A stretch of 64,000 bases of DNA, from NCBI RefSeq assembly GCF_900116375.1, contig NZ_UETB01000003.1, forward strand, positions 234,890 to 298,889, in the 5' to 3' direction. The notes under the pieces are model-generated. The model had not been told where the DNA came from and did no database searches. It saw only the letters and a list, made by a program, of their open reading frames with translations. Position 1 is the stretch's first letter; the number at the start of each line of letters is the position of its first letter. Positions 50,162 through 58,115 of the stretch are shown in pieces. Source of the DNA: Georgenia satyanarayanai (GTDB lineage: Bacteria > Actinomycetota > Actinomycetes > Actinomycetales > Actinomycetaceae). A program made the translations under genes and the position numbers.

Positions 50162-50653
50162 TCAGCGCTTGGAGTACTGCGGGGCCTTGCGGGCCTTCTT
50201 GAGGCCGGCCTTCTTGCGCTCGACGGCGCGGGCGTCGCGGGTGAGGAACCCGGCCTTCTTCAGCGCCGGACGGTTCGACTCGGAGTCGATCTCGTTGAGC
50301 GCGCGGGCAACGCCCAGGCGCAGCGCACCGGCCTGGCCGGAGATGCCGCCGCCGTGGATCCGCGCGACGACGTCGAAGCGGCCGTCGATGTCGAGCAGCG
50401 TGAACGGCGAGCTCACCAGCTGCTGGTGGAGCTTGTTGGGGAAGTAGTCCTCCAGCGAGCGACCGTTGATGGTCCACTGGCCCGTCCCGGGGACGAGTCG
50501 GACGCGCGCAACCGCTTCCTTGCGGCGGCCGAGCGCCTGACCCGGGGCGGTGAGGCTCTGACCGGCACCCGCGGCGGGTGCGTCGGTCTCGGTGGTGTAG
50601 CTGCTGGGGACGTTCTCGTCGTCCAGCTCGATCTCGGGAGTGGTCTCAGCCAC
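50162..50653 (-). CDS. rpsI: 30S ribosomal protein S9
   Basis: A 163-residue S9 with an actinobacterial N-terminal extension of about 35 acidic, Ala/Thr-rich residues before [16 protein letters not shown]. The body includes [19 protein letters not shown] and the C-terminal tail ends QYSKR, which reaches the P-site tRNA. GTG 50653 has a GAGGAG ribosome site. It follows rplM by 44 bp. Confidence 0.97.
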   Translation of the reverse strand: MAETTPEIELDDENVPSSYTTETDAPAAGAGQSLTAPGQALGRRKEAVARVRLVPGTGQWTINGRSLEDYFPNKLHQQLVSSPFTLLDIDGRFDVVARIHGGGISGQAGALRLGVARALNEIDSESNRPALKKAGFLTRDARAVERKKAGLKKARKAPQYSKR

Positions 50654-50697
50654 AGTTCTCCTCGTGTCCTGGTGAGAGGCTGCCGCGTCCTTGCGGA

Positions 50698-51141
50698 CTA
50701 CTGGGCAACCTGGGTGATCTCGAAGGCCTGCGGCTGCTGCGCGGCGTGGGGGTGCTCCGGGCCTGCGTAGACCTTGAGCTTCTTGAGCTGCTCGCGGCCG
50801 AGGGTCGTCTTGGGCACCATGCCGCGGACAGCCTTCTCGATCGCACGCTCCGGGAAGCGCTCGAGGAGCTGGGCGTAGCTCGTGGCCTTGAGGCCGCCCG
50901 GGTAGCCCGAGTGGCGGTAGGCGAGCTTGTCATCGAGCTTGCTGCCGGTGAGGGCGACCTTCTCCGCGTTGATCACGATGACGAAGTCACCGTTGTCGAC
51001 GTGCGGTGCGAAGCTCGGCTTGTGCTTCCCACGGAGCAGGGTGGCGACGTGGGTCGCCAGTCGGCCGAGGACGACGTCGGTAGCGTCGATGACGTACCAG
51101 TTCTTCTCGACGTCGCCGGGCTTCGGTGTGTACGTGCGCAC
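50698..51141 (-). CDS. rplM: 50S ribosomal protein L13
   Basis: A 147-residue L13 starting [20 protein letters not shown], with [19 protein letters not shown] and [28 protein letters not shown] 51141 is the family start. A GAAGG site lies about ten bases upstream. It is transcribed with rpsI from the promoter at 51295-51324, giving a leader of about 147 nt that could hold autoregulation. Confidence 0.97.
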   Translation of the reverse strand: MRTYTPKPGDVEKNWYVIDATDVVLGRLATHVATLLRGKHKPSFAPHVDNGDFVIVINAEKVALTGSKLDDKLAYRHSGYPGGLKATSYAQLLERFPERAIEKAVRGMVPKTTLGREQLKKLKVYAGPEHPHAAQQPQAFEITQVAQ

Positions 51142-51294
51142 GGGCGTAGCCTTCGTTTCTCTGTCGTCGGGCGGCGTCGTGCGCGTTGGCGCATGGGCCG
51201 TCCATGGTCTGGTGATGCTCGCTGCGCGCATCCGCGCCGCTGCGCCGGCGAGTGGGAGCACCGGGGAGCGCAAAGGGATGCACAACGACATCCA

Positions 51295-51324
51295 AGAGTA
51301 CCGCCGCCCGCCGCGCTGGGTCAA
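51295..51324 (-). promoter_or_regulatory. rplM-rpsI promoter
   Basis: Minus strand -35 TTGACC (51324-51319), 18-bp spacer, -10 TACTCT (51300-51295). Confidence 0.7.
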
Positions 51325-51364
51325 AGGCGGCGGACGGCGACCTGAGTGAGACGTGCCACCCGGG

Positions 51365-51829
51365 TCAGCCGGGCGTGCCGCCCTCCCCGGTGAGCCCGAT
51401 GGGGTCGTCCTCCTCGCGGACGCGCATCGCGGCCTCCTCGGCCGTGGCGGCGCCACCGGCGACGCCGACGTCCTCGGCCACCATGTCCTGCTCGCGCTCG
51501 CCGAGCGGTCCGGCGGCCTCCTCGGACACGGCCTCGATGCGCCCGGCGCGGTCCGGCTCGCGGTGCGCCTCGGGCTGCTGCGGCTCCTGCCAGACCTCGG
51601 GCTCCTCCTGGTCGAGCCGCTCGGTGATCGTGTCGCCCTCGATCTGCTCCGCCTGGGTGAGGTTCTTGCCGCGGAGCGGGTCGCGGTCCAGCGGGACGTA
51701 GCCCTCGTCCATGACGTCGTCGACGCCGCGCTGCTCGAGGGTGTCCTCCTGGGGCAGCTTGTCCGTGTCGCCCTCGCCGGGCAGCGACGGGTCCGGGCTG
51801 GTTGCTGGGGTGTCTCCTGGCTCGGTCAT
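51365..51829 (-). CDS. DUF5709 protein
   Basis: A 154-residue acidic, hydrophilic and probably largely disordered actinobacterial protein. Recognisable family segments are [23 protein letters not shown] and [24 protein letters not shown] in part, and the C-terminal [20 protein letters not shown]. There are no membrane segments. Function is unknown. ATG 51829 has a GGGAGG ribosome site. It lies downstream of truA on the same strand. Confidence 0.8.
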   Translation of the reverse strand: MTEPGDTPATSPDPSLPGEGDTDKLPQEDTLEQRGVDDVMDEGYVPLDRDPLRGKNLTQAEQIEGDTITERLDQEEPEVWQEPQQPEAHREPDRAGRIEAVSEEAAGPLGEREQDMVAEDVGVAGGAATAEEAAMRVREEDDPIGLTGEGGTPG

Positions 51830-51878
51830 GCCTCCCAGGCTGCCACCGCCCTCCGGGGGGCGCACGAGGAAGGTCCGG

Positions 51879-52769
51879 CTACCGCGCCGGCAGGGTGCGC
51901 ACGTTACGAGCCTGCGCCGCCCGGGTGGCGAGCGCCTCGTCGGCGGGGTAGCCGACCTCCTCGAGGGTGAGACCGTGGGCGGCGACGACGGCGACACCCG
52001 GGTCACGGCGGCGGGCGGCGAGGACCGCGGCGGGCCAGTCCACCGGCCGGCGCCCCTCCCCGACGGCGAGGCTCGCCCCGACGAGCGCGCGCACCATCGA
52101 GTGGCAGAAGGCGTCCGCGCGGACGGTGGCGACGACGAGGCCGTCGGTCCGTCGCTCCCAGCGCAGCTCCTCGAGGGTACGGATGGTCGTGGCGCCCTCA
52201 CGGGGCTTGCAGTACGCCGCGAAGTCGTGCTCCCCGCGCAGCCACTGGGCGGCGACGTCCATGGCCGCGACGTCGAGCTCGCGCCCGTGCCACAGGACGT
52301 CGCGCCGCCGCAGCGGGTCACGTGCGGCGGGCGCGTCCGCCACCCGGTAGGCGTAACGCCGCCACACCGCGGAGAACCTGGCGTCGAAGCCGGGCGGCGC
52401 CACGCGCACGCGGTGGACGACGACGTCACCCGCCCCGCGGGGGCGCGCGTCCCGGCCGAGGACGCCGGCGAGCCGGGAGACGAGTGCCTCCTCCGGCGGA
52501 CGGTCGCTGCGCCCGGGCACCGTCCGCCAGGCGGTGAGCGGCACGTCCAGGTGGGCGACCTGGCCGCGCGCGTGGACGCCGGCGTCGGTGCGTCCGGCGA
52601 CCGTCAGCCGAGCGGGCACCCCCAGGCGCAGGACCGTGGTGAGCGCGTCCTCCAGGGTTCCCTGGACCGTGCGCAGACCGGGCTGGGTGGCCCACCCGGC
52701 GAAGTCCGTGCCGTCGTAGCCGAGGTCCAGCCGCAGCCGGACCGTCTCGTCGTCGGGGGCAGCGCTCAC
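51879..52769 (-). CDS. truA: tRNA pseudouridine(38-40) synthase
   Basis: Isomerises U38-U40 in the anticodon stem. The 296 residues include [22 protein letters not shown], the catalytic Asp in [18 protein letters not shown], and [25 protein letters not shown] 52769 has a TAGCCT -10 seven bases upstream, so the mRNA is probably leaderless. Only 27 bp separate it from the divergent ROK kinase start. In many actinobacteria truA follows rplQ directly; here lasso locus 2 lies between them. Confidence 0.96.
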   Translation of the reverse strand: MSAAPDDETVRLRLDLGYDGTDFAGWATQPGLRTVQGTLEDALTTVLRLGVPARLTVAGRTDAGVHARGQVAHLDVPLTAWRTVPGRSDRPPEEALVSRLAGVLGRDARPRGAGDVVVHRVRVAPPGFDARFSAVWRRYAYRVADAPAARDPLRRRDVLWHGRELDVAAMDVAAQWLRGEHDFAAYCKPREGATTIRTLEELRWERRTDGLVVATVRADAFCHSMVRALVGASLAVGEGRRPVDWPAAVLAARRRDPGVAVVAAHGLTLEEVGYPADEALATRAAQARNVRTLPAR

Positions 52770-52776
52770 GTCTCGC

Positions 52777-52789
52777 AGGCTAGTACCGT
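52777..52789. promoter_or_regulatory. back-to-back -10 elements of truA and the ROK gene
   Basis: TAGCCT (minus, 52782-52777) and TACCGT (plus, 52784-52789) are separated by one base, each 7 bases from its start codon, in a 27-bp divergent gap. The -35 contacts for each gene must lie inside the other's start region. Confidence 0.6.
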
Positions 52790-52796
52790 CGCGCGG

Positions 52797-53594
52797 GTGG
52801 ACCCACTGAGCACCGCAGGCCGCGGCCCGACCACCCTCGCCGTCGACTGCGGCGGCGGCGGGATCAAGGCCTCGGTGCTCGACGCCGCCGGCACGATGCA
52901 CGCCCAGCCGGTCCGGGCGGCCACGCCCTACCCGCTGCCCCCGCAGCGGCTCGTCGACACGATCCGGTCCCTGGCCGGGCAGCTGCCTCCCGCCGAGCGC
53001 GCCACCGTGGGGATGCCGGGGATGATCCGGCACGGCGTCGTCGTCACCACCCCGCACTACGTCACGCGCGCCGGGCCGCGGACCAAGGTGCTGCCCGACC
53101 TCGTCGCGGCGTGGGAGAACCTCGACCTCCAGGAGACCCTCAGTGCCGGGCTCGGCGTGCCGGTGCTCCTCCTCAACGACGCCGAGGTCCACGGTGCGGG
53201 TGTGGTCGCCGGGGCGGGCCTCGAGCTCGTCGTCACGCTCGGCACGGGCCTGGGCAACGCCCTGTTCGACGGCGGCCGGCTCGCCCCGCACCTGGAGCTC
53301 TCGCGCGCGCAGGCCCGGTGGGGGCTGACCTACGACGAGTACATCGGCGAGCACGAGCGGCTGCGGCTCGGGGACGCGATGTGGTCGCGGCGGGTGCGGC
53401 AGGTCGTCGACTCGCTGCGTCCGGTGGTGCTGTGGGACCGGCTCTACCTCGGGGGCGGCAACTCCCGTCGCATCACCGCGACGACCCTCGACCGCCTGGG
53501 CGACGACGTCGTCATCGTCCCCAACAGCGCGGGGATCGTCGGCGGGGTCCGTGCCTGGGAGCTCGGCGGGATCACGCCGAGCGGGCCGTCCTGA
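52797..53594 (+). CDS. ROK-family sugar kinase
   Basis: A 265-residue ASKHA kinase similar to polyphosphate/ATP glucokinases. [19 protein letters not shown] is the phosphate-1 motif, [13 protein letters not shown] carries the catalytic Asp region, and [16 protein letters not shown] is phosphate-2. The canonical ROK zinc motif (CxCGxxGC) is absent, as in polyphosphate glucokinases. GTG 52797 has TACCGT seven bases upstream and is probably leaderless. The 3' end overlaps the convergent hydrolase gene by 23 bp. Confidence 0.85.
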   Translation: MDPLSTAGRGPTTLAVDCGGGGIKASVLDAAGTMHAQPVRAATPYPLPPQRLVDTIRSLAGQLPPAERATVGMPGMIRHGVVVTTPHYVTRAGPRTKVLPDLVAAWENLDLQETLSAGLGVPVLLLNDAEVHGAGVVAGAGLELVVTLGTGLGNALFDGGRLAPHLELSRAQARWGLTYDEYIGEHERLRLGDAMWSRRVRQVVDSLRPVVLWDRLYLGGGNSRRITATTLDRLGDDVVIVPNSAGIVGGVRAWELGGITPSGPS

Positions 53595-54312
53595 CCGAGC
53601 CGGGCGCGACCTCCTCGACGAGGTCCAGCACGATCCGGTTGAACTCCGCGGGCCGCACGAGCGAGACGAGGTGCGTGGCCCCGGGCACGATGTCGAGGCG
53701 CCCGTCGCGGCAGGCGGCGAGGAAGCGGCGCTCCTCGGTCCGGAAGTGGTCCCAGCGACCGTTGACGAGGCGCACCGGTGCGTCGATGGCGCGCAGGTCG
53801 GCGATCGGGTCCAGACCCCCGACCGCCGCGAGGGCTGCGTCCATGACGCCGAGCTCCATGCCGCCCTCGTGGAGGTCCGCGAGTGCCGCGGGCGGCAGCG
53901 CCACTCGCGCGAGGGTGTCGTTGAGCCGGCGTCCGCCGTCGGGCAGCCTGGCGATGAGCGCGGCGACCCGTCGGTACGCGGCCAGGCCCGGGCCGCGCGG
54001 ACGGGTGGAGCACCCCGCCGCCAGCACCCCGACGACGCGCTGCTCGGTCCGCGCCGCCCAGTGCAGGGTGAGGTAACCGCCGAGAGACAGGCCCACGACG
54101 ACGACGGCGCCCCCCGCCGAGCGGGCCGCCTCCTCCACCGCGGCCCGGGCGCCGTCGAGGGTGAAGGTCTCTCCCGCGCGCTCGCCGTGGCCGGGCAGGT
54201 CCGGGGCGAGGGCCGCCACCCCGGCCTCCTCGAGCGCGGCGAGCTGGGGGCGCCACATCGTGCGGGAGGCGCGGATGCCGTGGACGAGGAGGACCGTCAC
54301 AGCAGCGGTCAC
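53572..54312 (-). CDS. alpha/beta hydrolase
   Basis: A 246-residue alpha/beta-fold hydrolase: [17 protein letters not shown] (oxyanion region), nucleophile elbow [14 protein letters not shown] near the acid residue, and a late His ([10 protein letters not shown]). The substrate is unknown. GTG 54312 overlaps the stop of the lasso-associated nucleotidyltransferase gene (GTGA), so the two are cotranslated. A role in the lasso locus is possible but not shown, since known lasso isopeptidases are much larger proteins. Confidence 0.82.
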   Translation of the reverse strand: MTAAVTVLLVHGIRASRTMWRPQLAALEEAGVAALAPDLPGHGERAGETFTLDGARAAVEEAARSAGGAVVVVGLSLGGYLTLHWAARTEQRVVGVLAAGCSTRPRGPGLAAYRRVAALIARLPDGGRRLNDTLARVALPPAALADLHEGGMELGVMDAALAAVGGLDPIADLRAIDAPVRLVNGRWDHFRTEERRFLAACRDGRLDIVPGATHLVSLVRPAEFNRIVLDLVEEVAPGSVRTARSA

Positions 54313-55442
54313 GGCGCCCTCCGTCCGCCGGCGGGGACCGGGGCGCCGGCCTCGACGGCGGCGAGGTAGGACTCGAGGGCCGCAGTCCCGGCGGTCGTGC
54401 GCACGGGCGCCGCGGACGGCGCGGGCCGCAGGCGGTCCACGACGCCCTGGCCGGCGTTACGGGCGACCTGCGTGAGGGTGCGGGCCGCACCGCGGCCGAC
54501 CGCGCGGGCGACGAGACGGGAGACCGAGGCGTCCTGCTGGAGCCGCGCCACGGGCGAGAGGCGGTCGACGGCGTCGAGCAGGAGCCGCTGGGGCCGGGAG
54601 GTGCCGAGCAGGTCGTGCACGCGCGCCGGCACCGGCGTGCCGAGCGTGGCCGTCGCCCGGCGCAGCGCCAGGGCCACCTGCGGCTGCGCGCCCCACTCCG
54701 CGGCCCGAGCGGCCACCGGCGTCCAGTCCTGGACCTGGCGCGCGAGCTGGTCGACGTCGACCATCCAGCCCAACCTGTTGGCGCCCGCGAGCGCCGCGTG
54801 GAGGCACACGTGGACGAGGGTGTCCGCCTCGTCCATCGTCCACGCCTGGCCCAGCCCGACGCCCACGCGGCGTCGGCGCCCGAGGATGTCCTCGGTCGAG
54901 ACGGTGAACTGCCGCCGCCGCGCCTGGGTGTTGATCATCGCCCAGTGGAGGTCCACCTGGATGCCGGCCGGCGTGAACCAGTGCATCTCCCCCGGCGTCT
55001 GGGGGTTGCGCAGCATGTCCTCGTAGTCGCCCACCCGCCAGCCGGCCCCGAGGAGGACCTCGCTCACCGCGCGCAGCGTGTGCGGCGCGACGAGGAGGTC
55101 GAGGTCGCCGTAGGGGCGCAGGCCGGGCACCGGGTGGGCGAGCTGCGAGAGCACCGGCCCCTTGAAGACCACCCAGGGGACGTCCCCGAGCAGCTGCCCC
55201 ACCTGCCCGAGCAGCATCGTGGCGCGGATGTGGAGCGACTTGGCGCCCTCCCGGTCGGGCCGCAGCACCTCGGCGACCGCCGGCGCGGCCTCGCGCAGCC
55301 GCACGTGGGCGAGCGGGGAGACCCGGTGGTGGCGCACCGCCGCGACGACGGCGTCCGTGGGCAGGGGTGGGGCGGTGGCGATCTCGCCGCGGCACACCGC
55401 CACGAGGAGGTCTCCGACCGCGCGTCGGGTGCTGTGCTGCAT
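54309..55442 (-). CDS. nucleotidyltransferase-fold protein of lasso locus 2
   Basis: A 377-residue protein of the putative nucleotidyltransferase family (NTP_transf_5). VFKGPVLSQLAHPVPGLRPYGDLDLLV contains the GDxD-type metal motif; EMHWFTPAGIQVDLHW supplies a further Asp. Such proteins recur in RiPP clusters, including kinase-containing lasso clusters, where they may modify the peptide. It diverges from precursor A2. ATG 55442 has a GGAAGGA ribosome site. A TACGCT -10-like element lies at 55494-55489 on this strand. Confidence 0.78.
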   Translation of the reverse strand: MQHSTRRAVGDLLVAVCRGEIATAPPLPTDAVVAAVRHHRVSPLAHVRLREAAPAVAEVLRPDREGAKSLHIRATMLLGQVGQLLGDVPWVVFKGPVLSQLAHPVPGLRPYGDLDLLVAPHTLRAVSEVLLGAGWRVGDYEDMLRNPQTPGEMHWFTPAGIQVDLHWAMINTQARRRQFTVSTEDILGRRRRVGVGLGQAWTMDEADTLVHVCLHAALAGANRLGWMVDVDQLARQVQDWTPVAARAAEWGAQPQVALALRRATATLGTPVPARVHDLLGTSRPQRLLLDAVDRLSPVARLQQDASVSRLVARAVGRGAARTLTQVARNAGQGVVDRLRPAPSAAPVRTTAGTAALESYLAAVEAGAPVPAGGRRAP

Positions 55443-55570
55443 CGCCGTCCTTCCACACCGTCGCCCGTCGCGGCGGCCTGCTAGCGGGAGCGTAGCGACC
55501 GCGAGCCGCATCGGGAGGCGGTCCGGCTGAGTCGTGAGGGGTGAGGCACTGCGGGTGAGGACACCACCCG

Positions 55571-55582
55571 GGGTGATCACCC
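55571..55582. promoter_or_regulatory. 12-bp palindrome upstream of precursor A2
   Basis: Perfect palindrome GGGTGATCACCC in the 298-bp divergent region between the nucleotidyltransferase and precursor A2, about 55 bp upstream of the predicted A2 -10. Candidate operator. No regulator gene is in the locus. Confidence 0.4.
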
Positions 55583-55636
55583 GGGCGTCACCTCGGTTCC
55601 CGCCCCGAGGCGGTTCGCGCAGCGAAGGGCCGCGCC

Positions 55637-55642
55637 TAGGCT
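55637..55642 (+). promoter_or_regulatory. predicted -10 element of precursor A2
   Basis: TAGGCT, the same hexamer as at 7079. The -35 region (near 55614) is weak. The leader would be about 92 nt, ending in a strong GGAAGGAGGA ribosome site before ATG 55741. Confidence 0.45.
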
Positions 55643-55740
55643 CGGACCACGTCACCGGCGACCGTGCCCGCCGGGTGACAGGTCCCTCCTCCGGGGGGTC
55701 CTCCCTACGACAACCGCACATCCCTGGAAGGAGGACCACC

Positions 55741-55890
55741 ATGGCTTACGAAGCACCGCGGGTGACCGAGGTCGGCAGTGTCCACGGCCTGACCCTGGGC
55801 AGTCAGTTCCTCGCCGCCTACACGGACAACACCGTCTACTGGGGCGAGTGGAAGCCCAACCAGCCGGGCCCCGCACCGGGCTCTCGCTGA
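55741..55890 (+). CDS. lasso peptide precursor A2
   Basis: A 49-residue RiPP precursor whose leader matches that of precursor A1 in pattern and largely in sequence: Tyr3, Pro6, Val8, Gly12, Val14, Thr18, with the shared run PR[IV]TEVGSV followed by LTL. Thr18 at -2 puts the core at Gly20-Arg49 (30 residues). The first acidic residue is Asp29, core position 10, not 7-9. Leader removal one or two residues later (Ser21 or Gln22) would give a 9- or 8-residue ring. The tail has Tyr33-Trp34 and Trp37 as plug candidates and a Pro-rich end, with Ser48 penultimate. The ribosome site is very strong. Confidence 0.85.
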   Translation: MAYEAPRVTEVGSVHGLTLGSQFLAAYTDNTVYWGEWKPNQPGPAPGSR

Positions 55891-55903
55891 GTCCCCACAC
55901 ACA

Positions 55904-55944
55904 CTGCGGGCCGGGGTGACCGTCAGGGTCCGCCCGGCCCGCAG
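55904..55944 (+). terminator. hairpin between precursor A2 and cyclase 2
   Basis: CTGCGGGCCGGG (55904-55915) and CCCGGCCCGCAG (55933-55944), a 12-bp stem with a 17-nt loop starting 14 bases after the precursor stop. It mirrors the hairpin after precursor A1. Confidence 0.7.
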
Positions 55945-55974
55945 CGTCCTGTCCGGCCGACTCCCGAGGGACCC

Positions 55975-57144
55975 ATGACAGCACCGACCGCGAGGGCCGC
56001 GTTCGTCCCGCTCTCCGCGCAGGAGACCCTCCTCGCCCTCCCCCGGAGCCGCTCCACCGTGCCCGTCACCTCGGCGCCACGGCTGCCGACGAGGCAGGTG
56101 CTCGAGGAGATCCTCCTGACCGCACTGAGCACGACGCCGTGCTACGTCCTGTTCTCCGGGGGCCGCGACTCCTCAGCCCTCCTCGCCCTCGCCGTCCACG
56201 TGGCACGCCGTGAGGGACTGCCCGCACCCGTTCCCGTGACGGTGCGCCACCCCGCCGCCCCGGAGTCCGACGAGACGCGGTGGCAGGAGCTGGTCCTGGC
56301 TCACCTCCGCCTGCCCGGGCAGGTGGTCCTCGAGTTCGACGGCGAGCAGCGCCTGCTCGGGGAGGTCGCCCGGGCCGCCCTGCGCCGGCACGGTCCCGTG
56401 TGGCCCGAGGCCGTCCAGCTGCACGGGGCGGCCTACCGGCACCTGGAGCCGGGGGCCACGGTCGTCTCCGGCGAGGGCGGGGACATCCTCCTGGACGGTC
56501 ACCGGATGGGGAACCTCCGCGACGCCCTGACCCTGCGCCGACCCCGTCGCGCGTCGCTCCGTGGCGGGCTGCGTGCCGTCCGTCCGCGCGCCCTGGTACG
56601 CCGCGAGGTGCGCCGCTCCGGCGCGGCCCCGCCCTGGCTGCGGCCCGCCGCGGCGACGGAGTACCTGCGGGAGCTGGAGCACCTGGTGAGCGAACCGCTG
56701 CGCTGGGACGCCGCCACCCGCACGATCATGGCCTCCCGCGCCCCCGCGGTCTTCGCGGCGAACTTCGACGCCGCCATCACCGAGTACGGGCTGCTCCCGG
56801 TCACGCCCTTCAACGACCCGCGGGTCGCCGGGGCGATCGCCCGCCAGGCGGGCCCCCTCGGGTGGGGCGACCGCACGGCCATCTTCCGGCGACTGTTCCA
56901 CGACCTCCTGCCGGACGAGGTGCTGCGCCGCCGGTCCAAGGCCGCGTTCAACTCCACCCGCTGGGGGCCCGAGGAGCGAGCCTTCGCCCGCGGCTGGGAC
57001 GGCAGCGGGCTCGACCCCGCGTGGGTCGACGCCGAGGAGCTGCGCGCCGCGTGGCTGTCCGACCGCCACCACCCCAGCGCGGACTTCCTGCTCCACGTGG
57101 CCTGGGCACGTGCCGAGGGCATCGACCTGGGGGACTCACCGTGA
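55975..57144 (+). CDS. lasso peptide cyclase C2 (short asparagine synthetase-like)
   Basis: A 389-residue homologue of C1: PP-loop SGGRDSS at 61-67, WQELVLAHLRLP, GEGGDILL, LRWDAATRTIM and LRRRSKAAFNSTRWGP (the equivalent in C1 is GRSTKSFFNAARMGP). It too lacks the N-terminal glutaminase-like domain. It should form the isopeptide bond in peptide A2. ATG 55975 follows GAGGGA. The stop overlaps the kinase start (GTGA). It is the middle gene of an A2-C2-kinase unit. Confidence 0.85.
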   Translation: MTAPTARAAFVPLSAQETLLALPRSRSTVPVTSAPRLPTRQVLEEILLTALSTTPCYVLFSGGRDSSALLALAVHVARREGLPAPVPVTVRHPAAPESDETRWQELVLAHLRLPGQVVLEFDGEQRLLGEVARAALRRHGPVWPEAVQLHGAAYRHLEPGATVVSGEGGDILLDGHRMGNLRDALTLRRPRRASLRGGLRAVRPRALVRREVRRSGAAPPWLRPAAATEYLRELEHLVSEPLRWDAATRTIMASRAPAVFAANFDAAITEYGLLPVTPFNDPRVAGAIARQAGPLGWGDRTAIFRRLFHDLLPDEVLRRRSKAAFNSTRWGPEERAFARGWDGSGLDPAWVDAEELRAAWLSDRHHPSADFLLHVAWARAEGIDLGDSP

Positions 57145-58115
57145 GCGTTGCCGGCACGAGCGAGCCTCCCCAGCTCCTGTACGGGCTCACGGTCGCCGCG
57201 GACTTCCCCCTCCACCAGGACCGCCCCGCGCCCGCGGGAACCCCCGTCGACCTCACGGTCGTCGACGGCCCGCCCGTGCCGGCGACCGGTGAGACGCCGT
57301 CCGGGGAGGTCGTCCTCGACTTCGGCGAGCACCCGGACCGCTGGTACACGGCGGTCCGTCGCCCCGACGGCTCGGTGCTGCTCCGCGTGTACTCCGTGTG
57401 CGACATCGTCCTCAGCCCCGACCTCGCCGACGTCACCGTCCATCTCGCCGAGGGCGCCGACCCGGGCATGCGCGCCATCATGACCACCGGCACCCTCCTG
57501 GCCCTGCAGCTCTACCTGCGTGGCAACGCGGTGCTCCACGCGAGCGCCGTCGAGCAGGACGGCCGGGCGATCGCCTTCGTCGGGCACTCGGGCATGGGCA
57601 AGAGCACCCTCGCCGCACTCATGTGCTCCTCCGGTGCCCGGGTGGTGAGCGACGACGTCGTGCCCGTCGCCCCCGCGGACGGGGAGCCTCCCCTGGTCCC
57701 CCTCGGCGCGACCGAGCTGAGGCTGCGCCCGGGGGCCGAGGTGCTCGCGGCCGGCTTCGCCCCCGGCTCCTTCCGCCGCCGGGTCAGTGCCGACCAGCGG
57801 GTCGTCGTCGGCCTGGAGCCCCCGCCCGTCCCCGCCGTCCCCCTCGCCGCGGTCGTGCTGCCCCGCCCGAACCGGGAGGACCACCTGGGCATGGAGCTGC
57901 TCGACCCCAAGGCCGCCGTGTTCGCCCTCATGAGCTTCCCCCGGCTCATGGGCTGGCGGGACCCGGCCGTGCTCGGCCAGGTGCTCGCCCACACGTCATC
58001 GCTGGCCCGGACGGTGCCCGTGCTCGTCGCCCACGTGCCCTGGGGGCCGCCCTTCCGTGACGACGTCGCCGAGACGGTCTGGGCGGCGGTGGACCGCTAC
58101 TCCAGCCGGGTGTAG
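57141..58115 (+). CDS. HprK-like kinase of lasso locus 2
   Basis: A 324-residue homologue of the locus 1 kinase. Walker A is GHSGMGKST (148-156), preceded by VLHASAVEQDG. The C-terminal half contains MSFPRLMGWRDPAVLGQ and HVPWGPPF, matching the other kinase. It probably phosphorylates a Ser near the precursor C-terminus (Ser48 of A2). GTG 57141 overlaps the cyclase stop. It abuts the convergent exporter gene with no intervening base. Confidence 0.82.
   Translation: MSVAGTSEPPQLLYGLTVAADFPLHQDRPAPAGTPVDLTVVDGPPVPATGETPSGEVVLDFGEHPDRWYTAVRRPDGSVLLRVYSVCDIVLSPDLADVTVHLAEGADPGMRAIMTTGTLLALQLYLRGNAVLHASAVEQDGRAIAFVGHSGMGKSTLAALMCSSGARVVSDDVVPVAPADGEPPLVPLGATELRLRPGAEVLAAGFAPGSFRRRVSADQRVVVGLEPPPVPAVPLAAVVLPRPNREDHLGMELLDPKAAVFALMSFPRLMGWRDPAVLGQVLAHTSSLARTVPVLVAHVPWGPPFRDDVAETVWAAVDRYSSRV

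Noticed and set aside
53572-54312. Lasso peptide isopeptidase
   Set aside because: Known lasso isopeptidases are large prolyl-oligopeptidase-type proteins with a beta-propeller; this is a small single-domain hydrolase.
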